64,000 nucleotides of DNA. Origin: an uncultured Flavobacterium sp. Its GTDB lineage: Bacteria; Bacteroidota; Bacteroidia; Flavobacteriales; Flavobacteriaceae. Below, in pieces: positions 1-7,423 of this stretch (position 1 is its first letter; every line of letters starts with the position of its first letter). Where the stretch lies: positions 310,001 to 374,000 of the forward strand of contig NZ_OY730245.1 of the NCBI RefSeq assembly GCF_963422545.1, written 5' to 3'. The notes under the pieces were generated by a model, which saw nothing but the letters and a program-made list of their open reading frames with translations, had not been told where the DNA came from and searched no databases. Both the position numbers and the translations under genes were made by a program.

Positions 1-1646
1 ACGGATTTACTTTCTTAGGCACCAAAGAGCCTTTTATCAATAAATTGGTAGAAGTTTTAGCAAATCAAATGGGAGAATTTTTCCCGGAAATTAAGTCGCA
101 GCAACAATTGGTTACAAATGTTATTCGCGAAGAAGAAGCTTCTTTTTTAAGAACTCTTGACCAAGGATTACAATTATTAGACAATGTAATTGCACAAACT
201 AATGGTTCAGAAGTTTCTGGTGCAAAAGCATTCGAATTGTATGATACTTTTGGATTCCCGAAAGATTTAACAGCTTTGATCTTGAAAGAAAAAGGAATGT
301 CTTTTAATGAAGCAGAATTTGATGCATCAATGCAGGAACAAAAAAATCGTTCACGTGCGGCATCAGAAGTTTCAACAGAAGATTGGTCGGTTTTGATTCC
401 AGGAAATGTAGAGACTTTTGTGGGTTATGATCAAGTAGAGAATGACGTAAAAATTACCAGAATCCGTAAAGTTGATAGTAAAAAAGACGGAGTTCTATAC
501 CAAATCGTTTTAGATAATACACCATTTTATCCAGAAGGAGGAGGACAAGTTGGAGATAAAGGAACATTAGTTTCTGCAAATGAAACTATTGAAATCATTG
601 ATACTAAGAAAGAAAACAATTTGATTTTGCATTTTGCAAAACAATTGCCGGAAAATATCGAAGCTGGTTTTGTAGCAAAAGTAAATGCCGATTTAAGAGG
701 TTCAACTTCTAAAAATCACTCTGCTACGCATTTAATGCATTTGGCTTTGAGAAACCTTCTTGGGACTCACGTAGAGCAAAAAGGTTCATTGGTAAATCCG
801 AACTATTTGCGTTTTGACTTTTCGCATTTTTCTAAAGTTTCAGATGAAGAATTACGTCAGGTTGAAGCAAGTGTAAATGCACAAATTGAAGCACAATTGC
901 AATTGGTAGAACACAGAAATATTCCGATTAAAGAAGCATTAGATAAAGGTGCAATGGCTTTATTTGGAGAGAAATATGGAGATAATGTTCGTATGATTGA
1001 ATTTGGTGAAAGTAAAGAACTTTGCGGTGGAATTCACGTGAAAAACACGGCAGAAATCTGGCATTTTAAAATCATTTCTGAAGGTGCAGTAGCAGCTGGA
1101 ATTCGTCGTATTGAAGCGATTACAGGTGATGCAGTAAAAGACTTCTATCAAAATCAAGAAAATACTTTATCTGAAATAAAAGAAACATTAAAAAATCCAC
1201 AGGATATTTTAAAATCAGTAGCTTCTTTGCAGGATGATAATGCTAAATTGAAAAAACAAATCGAGCAATTATTAAAAGAAAAAGTAGGCGCTTTAAAATC
1301 AGAATTGGAGAAAGATTTTGAAGAAGTAAACGGAATTAATTTCCTTGCAAAACAGGTAGATTTAAGCATGGCTTCGACTAAAGATTTAGCTTCTGCTTTA
1401 GGAAGTTCAAAAACTGATTCTTTTGTATTTCTAGCTTCAGTAGAAGATGGTTTGCCGAATATTCATTGTTATATCTCTAAAGAGTTGGTGGCAAGCAAAA
1501 GCTTAAATGCAAATGCAGTTATCAAAGAATTAGGTAAATATATTGAAGGAAATGGAGGAGGGCAGCCTTTCTTCGCTTCTGGAAAAGGAAAAAATGCAAA
1601 CGGAATTGCAAAAGCTTTGGCTCACGCAAGCGAGTTTATCAAATAA
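1..1646 (+). CDS. alaS: Alanine--tRNA ligase, 3' part (5' end outside window)
   Basis: C-terminal part of alanyl-tRNA synthetase, the cytoplasmic enzyme that charges tRNA-Ala. The frame is open from base 3, so the gene is cut by the window edge; about 548 of the usual ~870 residues are present and the class II catalytic core is missing. The editing domain that clears mischarged Ser/Gly is complete: an HSATH (HxxxH) zinc motif is encoded at 718-732 and the matching Cys-Gly-Gly-x-His motif at 1023-1037. A Lys/Glu-rich coiled coil follows, then the Gly-rich C-Ala (DHHA1) domain with a GNGGGQP motif near the end. Identification is secure. The TTG at 45 is internal, not the real start. Confidence 0.97.
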   Translation, partial: GFTFLGTKEPFINKLVEVLANQMGEFFPEIKSQQQLVTNVIREEEASFLRTLDQGLQLLDNVIAQTNGSEVSGAKAFELYDTFGFPKDLTALILKEKGMSFNEAEFDASMQEQKNRSRAASEVSTEDWSVLIPGNVETFVGYDQVENDVKITRIRKVDSKKDGVLYQIVLDNTPFYPEGGGQVGDKGTLVSANETIEIIDTKKENNLILHFAKQLPENIEAGFVAKVNADLRGSTSKNHSATHLMHLALRNLLGTHVEQKGSLVNPNYLRFDFSHFSKVSDEELRQVEASVNAQIEAQLQLVEHRNIPIKEALDKGAMALFGEKYGDNVRMIEFGESKELCGGIHVKNTAEIWHFKIISEGAVAAGIRRIEAITGDAVKDFYQNQENTLSEIKETLKNPQDILKSVASLQDDNAKLKKQIEQLLKEKVGALKSELEKDFEEVNGINFLAKQVDLSMASTKDLASALGSSKTDSFVFLASVEDGLPNIHCYISKELVASKSLNANAVIKELGKYIEGNGGGQPFFASGKGKNANGIAKALAHASEFIK

Positions 1647-1698
1647 GTTTTTTAAAGTTGCTAAGAATCTAGGTTACTAAGGTTCTTTTATATTTCGC

Positions 1699-1725
1699 GC
1701 AAAGACGCAAAGTCGCAAAGTTTTT
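1699..1725 (+). repeat. Left copy of inverted repeat flanking the GxxExxY gene
   Basis: A 27-base segment built on cgcaaagacgcaaag-type units. Its reverse complement recurs at 2215-2241 with one mismatch, so the two copies point toward each other around the gene at 1794-2171. The right half of this copy is also an arm of the palindrome at 1711-1740. Confidence 0.75.
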
Positions 1726-1746
1726 AAAAACTTTGCGACTTTTTTA
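1711..1746 (+). terminator. Perfect palindrome with T-tract, probable alaS terminator
   Basis: Two 15-base arms (AGTCGCAAAG plus T-run, mirrored) meet at 1725/1726 with no spacer and are followed by TTTTTATTTT. It lies 65 bases after the alaS stop. The TTTTTAAAAA centre is shared with palindromes at 33246 and 35766, so it may be a repeat that doubles as a terminator. Confidence 0.6.
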
Positions 1747-1793
1747 TTTTATAGAAATTAATTTTTGTAAGTTTATACTTTATTATTTTAAGT

Positions 1794-2171
1794 ATGACTG
1801 AAAATGAAATTTCAGCTATCGTAGTCGATATCTGTTACAAAATGCATGTGAAACTTGGACCTGGTTTGTTAGAATCTGTTTATGAAGCAATTTTATATTA
1901 TGAACTAACTAAAAAAGGATTATTTGTCGAAAGACAGAAAACACTTCCTGTTGTTTGGGATGAAATTAAACTTGATATTGGTTTTCGAACTGATTTGATA
2001 ATTGAAAATAAGTTAATTTTAGAAATTAAATCAATTGAAAAAATAACAGAAGTTCATGCAAAACAAATTATGACATATTTGAAAATTACAAAAATAAAAT
2101 TAGGCTTGCTGATAAATTTTAATGTGCCACTTATTAAGTTTGGTATTACAAGGATAGTTAATAATCTTTAG
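1794..2171 (+). CDS. GxxExxY family protein (PD-(D/E)XK nuclease-like fold)
   Basis: 125-residue protein with the defining motif GPGLLESVYE at about residues 22-31. It continues with a D-x(n)-E-x-K style core (FRTDLIIENKLILEIKS, about residues 63-79) that fits the PD-(D/E)XK nuclease-like fold assigned to this family. The length is full for the family. The family is usually multicopy in genomes and its biological role is not established; nuclease activity is inferred from fold only. It is a single-gene unit between alaS and an ABC exporter, on the opposite strand to the latter, and inverted copies of a short extragenic repeat flank it at 1699-1725 and 2215-2241. That setting suggests a mobile or repeat-associated unit rather than part of a local pathway. 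Confidence 0.88.
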   Translation: MTENEISAIVVDICYKMHVKLGPGLLESVYEAILYYELTKKGLFVERQKTLPVVWDEIKLDIGFRTDLIIENKLILEIKSIEKITEVHAKQIMTYLKITKIKLGLLINFNVPLIKFGITRIVNNL

Positions 2172-2214
2172 ATTAATTAATTAAAATAATTAGCGGAAGA
2201 TAAGATACCGATTC

Positions 2215-2241
2215 AAAAACTTTGCGACTCTGCGTCTTTGC
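2215..2241 (-). repeat. Right copy of inverted repeat flanking the GxxExxY gene
   Basis: Reverse complement of 1699-1725 with 26 of 27 bases matching. It ends about 12 bases before the stop codon of the convergent ABC transporter gene. Confidence 0.75.
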
Positions 2242-2252
2242 GAGATTATTTT

Positions 2253-4016
2253 TTAGCTAATAAGAAAATCTTGTTTACGCTCCCCAATTTGCTGACGCCA
2301 CATAGCATAATACAAACCCTTTTCGACAATTAAATCTTCGTGTTTTCCTTGCTCGATAATTTTTCCTTGTTCTAATACAAATATTTTATCGGCGTGCATT
2401 ACGGTAGATAATCTATGAGCGATTAAAACCGTGATTCTGTTTTTGTCAGATATATTTCTAATTGTAGTGTTAATTTCTTCTTCTGTAATAGAATCTAAAG
2501 CAGAAGTTGCTTCATCAAAAATCAATAAATTCGGATTTCTTAAAATAGCACGTGCGATTGACAATCGTTGTTTTTCTCCGCCTGAGACTTTAATTCCGCC
2601 CTCACCAATTGTTGTGTTTAAACCATCTTCGGCACGTTGCAGTAATTTTTCGCAACTTGCTCTTTTTAGAGCATCGTATAAATCTTCATCGGTAGCGTTA
2701 GGTTTTACGAACAATAAATTTTCGCGAATAGTTCCCGAGAATAATTGCGCATCCTGAGTCACAAAACCTAATTGTTTTCTTAAATCCAGTAAATCAATTT
2801 CGGTAGAATCAATATCATTATAAAGAACTTTTCCTTTGGCAGGCGTGTATAAACCAACTAATAATTTTACTAAAGTTGTTTTTCCGGAACCAGACGGCCC
2901 AACAAAGGCAACGGTTTGACCTTGTTTGATCTCAAAATTAATATCTTCAACCGCTTTAAATTTTGCCGTTTTATGTTGGAAACTTACATTCGAAAACAAT
3001 AAAGATTGAATTGCTCCGACATGTTTAGGATTTTTTGGGCGAAATTCTTTTGGAGCGCTTAATAAGGTTTTAAAGTTTTCCATTGAAACTTTAGTTTCAT
3101 TGACCGCAATGATAAAATTACCTAATTCTTGTAAAGGTCCAAAAATGAAAAAAGTAAAAAACACCATCGTTAATAAATCACCCACGATAATTTTATTTCC
3201 AAATAAGAAATAATACAAAGTAAAAACCACACAGGTTCTTAAAAAGTGAACCGTTGTTCCCTGAATAAAACTCAAACTTCTGATAAAGCGAATTTTCTCC
3301 AGTTCAAGATGTAGGATTTTAAACGTATTTAAGTTCAGACGTTTTTCTTCCTGATACGTTAATCCAAGACTTTTTACAAGCTCAATGTTTCTTAAACTTT
3401 CAGTTGTAGAACCTGCCAAAGCGTTGGTTTGATTGACAATTTTTCGAGAAACAATTTTGATCTTTTTTCCTAAATAGGAACTAATCAAAGCAATAATTGG
3501 AGCTGTAATCAAAAAGATAATCGAAATGCGATAATCAATACGGGCAACATAAACAATTACGAAAATGAATCCGATAATAGTTTGAAAAACTAAAGAAATC
3601 GAAAGCGTAATCAGTTTTTCGGAGTCAGAACGCACTTTGGTCAATTTGCTCAAAGTTTCGCCGCTTCGTTGATCTTCAAATTCTGCAAAAGGTAGATCAA
3701 GAGATTTTTTAATTCCGTCAGTATACATTTGTGCACCAGTTCGCTGAATCACGACATTGGTAAAGTAATCCTGAAAGTTTTTGGTAATCCTGGAAATCAT
3801 TGCAGCACCAAGCGAAAGACCCAACCAGAAGGATAAAGATTTTATAAACCCGATTTCGTTTCCGGCATATTTATGCAGACCAACACCGCAATCCTGCATT
3901 AATTTACCCGTAATTACAGAGTCTGATAAACTGAAACAAATGTTGATAGAGGCCATAATCAAAGCAAAAAATAGAAGCATTTTATGTTTGATTATATAAG
4001 AATATAGTAATTTCAT
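2253..4016 (-). CDS. ABC transporter, fused permease/ATPase (type I exporter half-transporter)
   Basis: 587-residue half-transporter of the MsbA/LmrA-like exporter class, expected to work as a homodimer in the inner membrane. The N-terminal ~320 residues form the transmembrane domain (hydrophobic segments near 12-30, 58-76, 135-180 and 250-300). The nucleotide-binding domain carries Walker A GPSGSGKTT at 373-381, the signature VSGGEKQ at 477-483, Walker B LLIFDEATSALD at 497-508 and the switch His in AHR at 534-536. All catalytic motifs are intact. The substrate cannot be read from sequence; lipid or drug export is typical. It is a lone gene convergent with the GxxExxY gene, with an AT-rich 376-base upstream region shared with a divergent lipoprotein. 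Confidence 0.93.
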   Translation of the reverse strand: MKLLYSYIIKHKMLLFFALIMASINICFSLSDSVITGKLMQDCGVGLHKYAGNEIGFIKSLSFWLGLSLGAAMISRITKNFQDYFTNVVIQRTGAQMYTDGIKKSLDLPFAEFEDQRSGETLSKLTKVRSDSEKLITLSISLVFQTIIGFIFVIVYVARIDYRISIIFLITAPIIALISSYLGKKIKIVSRKIVNQTNALAGSTTESLRNIELVKSLGLTYQEEKRLNLNTFKILHLELEKIRFIRSLSFIQGTTVHFLRTCVVFTLYYFLFGNKIIVGDLLTMVFFTFFIFGPLQELGNFIIAVNETKVSMENFKTLLSAPKEFRPKNPKHVGAIQSLLFSNVSFQHKTAKFKAVEDINFEIKQGQTVAFVGPSGSGKTTLVKLLVGLYTPAKGKVLYNDIDSTEIDLLDLRKQLGFVTQDAQLFSGTIRENLLFVKPNATDEDLYDALKRASCEKLLQRAEDGLNTTIGEGGIKVSGGEKQRLSIARAILRNPNLLIFDEATSALDSITEEEINTTIRNISDKNRITVLIAHRLSTVMHADKIFVLEQGKIIEQGKHEDLIVEKGLYYAMWRQQIGERKQDFLIS

Positions 4017-4248
4017 ATAGGAGTATTAAAAAAAATGGAAGATGTAAAAGTAAGCAATTGTTTTAGTTTGTAGAGATGCTTTTTGTTATTAAAAATGTAA
4101 TTTTTTTTACAGCTGAAATTGCAATGTGTTTTTGTAAAGTCGTGAATGTTTTAATTTTTTATGGAACATATTTTTTAACACAGAAGCAATAAAAAACTAA
4201 GAAAAAAACTATGTATTTATATAATATTTTATTTTTTGTTAATTTTTT

Positions 4249-4464
4249 TGCTGTAATTACTTACCTATGTTATTTGTCATTAGTGTATTAAGAAATGTTT
4301 AAATTATTATGTGTTTTTTGATGTGGAATCCCGTAAGGTTTTGCTTTTTGGGTGTATTAAGTTTGCACCAATAACAAATTTAACAAAACAAAATGAAAAA
4401 AATTTTATGCCTTTTCGGTGCTTTAGCTTTAGTGTTAACTTCTTGTTCTAGTGATGATTCTTCA
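4249..4464 (+). repeat. Direct duplication, copy 1 (promoter, leader and signal-peptide codons)
   Basis: This segment and 5297-5510 are near-identical. They cover the upstream region, a -7 element, the start codon and the first ~23 codons of two adjacent lipoprotein genes. Within it, 24 bases (4320-4343) recur exactly at 5367-5390. Downstream the genes diverge strongly. Bases 4017-4248 between the ABC gene and this repeat are AT-rich and hold nothing else I recognise. Confidence 0.85.
4358..4365 (+). promoter_or_regulatory. -7 promoter element of the first lipoprotein gene
   Basis: TAAGTTTG matches the Bacteroidota TAnnTTTG consensus and lies 27 bases before the ATG at 4393. It is conserved exactly at 5405-5412 in the duplicated copy. 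No -33 TTTG at ideal spacing is seen. Confidence 0.55.
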
Positions 4465-5169
4465 AAAGATGCAGCATCTGAGACATTGTTACCGAAAAAA
4501 ATTGTTGAAACAACTGTTGAAAACGGAAAATCTGGAAGCGTTACTTATACTATTACTTATGATGGAAATAAGTTAAAAGAAATTGCACTTTCTGATGCTT
4601 CAAGATCTGTTTATACTTATACAGGAGATCTTATTACAAAAGTTGAGTTGTATCGTTCAAGTATTTTGCAATCTACAGATGTTTATGCGTATGAAAACGG
4701 AAAATTAACATCAAAAATTACTACTAAAGCTTTTGGTAGCAGTCCTCAACAAAAATTGACTTTTGTTTATAATGCAAACGGAACAGTTAACGCAAATCAA
4801 TCTGAAATAATCGATAGACAAGAAGTTAAATACGATACTACAACTCTTTATACTTTCTTGAATGGAAATCTGGTTACATCAGAATATATTAACAGTGAAA
4901 GAGATAAAGTATCAAGTACATTTGATGATAAGAAAAGCCCATTTTCTAGTGTAACTGGTGCAAAACTTTTGTTGGATTTAGATGATAATTTTGATTTTTC
5001 TTCAGTGAATAATATAGTGAAAAATGTTGCAGTAGCTTATGCTAGTAACGGAGCAGTTACTAGCACATCAACAACAACTAATATTAACAAATACAATGCT
5101 AGCAATTTCTTGACTGAGACATTTTCTGGAGATGCTAAAGATTCTGAAAAACTAGAGATTACTTATTAA
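4393..5169 (+). CDS. Outer-surface lipoprotein, paralogue A
   Basis: 258-residue putative lipoprotein. The signal peptide has lipobox LTSC at about residues 15-18, followed by Ser/Asp-rich linker residues. The mature part is rich in short beta-like repeats of the form YTYDGNK / YTYTGDLITKVE / YNANGT, reminiscent of YD-repeat or sugar-binding lipoproteins; I cannot assign a family firmly. The neighbour at 5440 has the same first ~20 residues and the same repeat style but a different body, so the two are tandem paralogues. A -7 promoter element lies at 4358 and a terminator at 5193, so it is probably monocistronic. Function unknown. Confidence 0.85.
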   Translation: MKKILCLFGALALVLTSCSSDDSSKDAASETLLPKKIVETTVENGKSGSVTYTITYDGNKLKEIALSDASRSVYTYTGDLITKVELYRSSILQSTDVYAYENGKLTSKITTKAFGSSPQQKLTFVYNANGTVNANQSEIIDRQEVKYDTTTLYTFLNGNLVTSEYINSERDKVSSTFDDKKSPFSSVTGAKLLLDLDDNFDFSSVNNIVKNVAVAYASNGAVTSTSTTTNINKYNASNFLTETFSGDAKDSEKLEITY

Positions 5170-5192
5170 TTTTCTTTTTAGTAATATTAAAA

Positions 5193-5235
5193 TTCCCCAA
5201 TCATCAATAATAATTGAGTTTGGGGATTTTTTTTG
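5193..5235 (+). terminator. Rho-independent terminator after lipoprotein A
   Basis: TCCCCAA and TTGGGGA form a 7-bp stem around an AT-rich loop, followed by eight T (5227-5234). It starts 24 bases after the stop codon. Confidence 0.75.
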
Positions 5236-5296
5236 ATCGATAAAGAGTAGTTTGACTACTTCTAAAGTGATTTTTCTGATGAAATTTCAAATTTTA

Positions 5297-5510
5297 TTGC
5301 TGTAATTACTTGACAATATTGTTTGCCATTAGTGTATTAAGAAGTGTTTAAATTATTATGTGCTTTGATGTGGAATCCCGTAAGGTTTTGATTTTGAGTT
5401 GTATTAAGTTTGCGGTAATAACAAACTTAAACAATCAAAATGAAAAAAATTTTATGCCTTTTCGGTGCTTTAGCTTTAGTGCTAACTTCTTGTTCTAGTA
5501 ATGATTCTTC
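5297..5510 (+). repeat. Direct duplication, copy 2 (promoter, leader and signal-peptide codons)
   Basis: Second copy of 4249-4464, differing by scattered substitutions and a short deletion in a T-run. It carries the same 24-base exact block (5367-5390), the same TAAGTTTG (5405-5412) and the same signal-peptide codons. Confidence 0.85.
5405..5412 (+). promoter_or_regulatory. -7 promoter element of the second lipoprotein gene
   Basis: TAAGTTTG, identical to 4358-4365 and at nearly the same distance from its start codon (ATG at 5440). Confidence 0.55.
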
Positions 5511-6174
5511 TAATTCTTCAGACTCGGTTTTACTTAAAAAAGTAATTTTAACAGGAACAGGTGGGAAAACAACAGTAAATTATACATATGATGGTAATAA
5601 AATCGTTAGCGTCATTGATGATGCTAAAGAAATAAACATGCACTACACCTATGCAGGTGATGTAATTACTAAACTAGAATTTAAACTCCCTGATGGATCT
5701 GTAGAGCAAACAAATACGTTTACATATGGTGCTGATGGGAAATTAGCAACTTTTTTAAGAGTTGAACTTGAAAATGGTAAATTAAGTGGACATAAAGAAG
5801 TTTACACTTATAATGCAGACGGAACAATTTCAGTACAATTATATGGTGGAGATGATAAAACTCAAACTGATAAAGGAGGAACTGCTATAATTAAATTTCT
5901 TGATGGAGAAGTAAGTGAAATAACATACACAAATTCACCAAATCATAAATATGTATATGATTCTAAAAATAATGCTGCAAAAAATATTTTAGGTTTTAAT
6001 AAAATCGCTTTTGTAGATGGAGAAGGAACTGGCGTTTTTCATAACGAAGTTTCAGATACTTCAGGAACAACTGTTTGGTCAACTTATAGTTATACTTATA
6101 ATGCAGATGGATATCCGCAAACAAGCGTAGACAATACGGAAGGATTAAAAACCACATCAGAATACTTTTATTAA
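5440..6174 (+). CDS. Outer-surface lipoprotein, paralogue B
   Basis: 244-residue lipoprotein. It has the same N-terminus as the upstream gene (MKKILCLFGALALVLTSC, then a Ser/Asn/Asp stretch) but a clearly different mature domain. Repeated motifs such as YTYDGNK, YTYAGDVITKLE, YTYNADGT and YTYNADGYPQ run to the C-terminus, suggesting a beta-rich YD-like repeat fold. No catalytic motif is visible. It has its own promoter (5405) and terminator (6198). The shared regulatory and targeting segment suggests duplication followed by divergence or replacement of the mature part. Function unknown; surface exposure is inferred from the acidic residues after the lipobox Cys. Confidence 0.85.
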   Translation: MKKILCLFGALALVLTSCSSNDSSNSSDSVLLKKVILTGTGGKTTVNYTYDGNKIVSVIDDAKEINMHYTYAGDVITKLEFKLPDGSVEQTNTFTYGADGKLATFLRVELENGKLSGHKEVYTYNADGTISVQLYGGDDKTQTDKGGTAIIKFLDGEVSEITYTNSPNHKYVYDSKNNAAKNILGFNKIAFVDGEGTGVFHNEVSDTSGTTVWSTYSYTYNADGYPQTSVDNTEGLKTTSEYFY

Positions 6175-6197
6175 TAGAGAATTTAAAATTTGAGACT

Positions 6198-6231
6198 AAA
6201 AGCCGGAAGCAAATACTTCTGGCTTTTTTTG
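6198..6231 (+). terminator. Rho-independent terminator after lipoprotein B
   Basis: AAAAGCCGGAAG and CTTCTGGCTTTT pair (one G-T) around a 6-base loop, followed by a T-run. Confidence 0.8.
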
Positions 6232-6269
6232 TTTACAAAAAATAACCGAAATTTACAGAAAATAATCTT

Positions 6270-7229
6270 ATGCAATTCAGAACACAAATACCAATTTCTA
6301 AAACCAATAATCCAATCGATTATAATTCGAAAGTAGTGTCTTTTGGTTCTTGTTTTGCAGAAAATATGGCAGAGAAATTTGACTATTTTAAGTTTCAAAA
6401 TACCACAAATCCGTTTGGAATTATATTCAATCCAGTTTCGATCGAGAAAATAATTAACAGAGTTGTTCAGCAGAAATTATATACAGAAAAAGATGTTTTC
6501 TTTTATAATGAGCGTTGGCATAGTTATGAAGTACATTCAGATTTAAGTAATTCAGATAGAGAAGAATTACTGGAAACTTTAAATAAAGCAATTTCAGAAA
6601 CCGCTAAACAATTAAAAGAAGCCACACACATTATTATCACCTATGGAACTTCGTGGATTTATAGAAATATCGAAAGTAATGAGATTGTAGCCAATTGTCA
6701 TAAAGTTCTGCAAAAGCAATTTTTAAAAGAATTATTATCAGTTGATATAATTGAGAAAAGCATTCAAAACACAATCGAATTTATTAAGGTTTTAAATCCG
6801 GATATAAACTTCATTTTTACTGTTTCGCCAGTGCGCCATATCAAAGATGGTTTTGCAGAAAATCAATTAAGTAAATCACATTTGTTTGCCGGGCTTCATC
6901 AAGTTTTAAAAAATCATAATTCACAACTCATAACTCATAACTATTTCCCGTCTTACGAAATCATGATGGACGAACTTCGTGATTATCGTTTTTATAATGA
7001 AGATATGCTGCATCCTAATCAAGTAGCAATCGATTATATCTGGAATAGATTTAGTGAAAATTATATTGCTGAAAGCAGTATTTCTACAATGGAAGAAATT
7101 GCAGAAATTCAAAAAAGCCTGCGTCATCGAAGCTTCAATCCCGAATCAGAACAACATCAGAAATTCTTGAAAAAACTTCATCAGAAGATAAGTGTTATTG
7201 AAGAAAAATGGCAGCACATTAAATTTTAA
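6270..7229 (+). CDS. GSCFA domain-containing protein
   Basis: 319-residue cytoplasmic protein of the GSCFA family. The name-giving motif FGSCFAENMAEKF sits at residues 25-37. A conserved DMLHPNQVAIDY segment near residues 244-255 resembles the Asp-x-x-His block of SGNH/GDSL hydrolases, with the Ser of GSCFA in the nucleophile position. A hydrolase or acyl-esterase role is therefore plausible but inferred; the family is formally uncharacterised. No signal peptide. A low-complexity stretch at about 6914-6943 (cacaactcataactcataac, encoding SQLITHNY) looks like an extragenic repeat kept in frame. It is a single gene between a terminator and the tam operon. Confidence 0.9.
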   Translation: MQFRTQIPISKTNNPIDYNSKVVSFGSCFAENMAEKFDYFKFQNTTNPFGIIFNPVSIEKIINRVVQQKLYTEKDVFFYNERWHSYEVHSDLSNSDREELLETLNKAISETAKQLKEATHIIITYGTSWIYRNIESNEIVANCHKVLQKQFLKELLSVDIIEKSIQNTIEFIKVLNPDINFIFTVSPVRHIKDGFAENQLSKSHLFAGLHQVLKNHNSQLITHNYFPSYEIMMDELRDYRFYNEDMLHPNQVAIDYIWNRFSENYIAESSISTMEEIAEIQKSLRHRSFNPESEQHQKFLKKLHQKISVIEEKWQHIKF

Positions 7230-7423
7230 GTTTTGCTTTTTTCTTTGCGCCTTCGCGTCTTCGTGGCAAAATAAAAGTAAGAAAATAATTATTTGACTAT
7301 AAAATTTTAGAATAATTGCGCGTAATTGTGTAAATTGTTAAAGTTTAAATTTTTCCAATTTGTAAACTGTAGAATTACAGCCTTAAAACAACACAGCTTT
7401 AATCTAATGTGTTTTATTGACGT

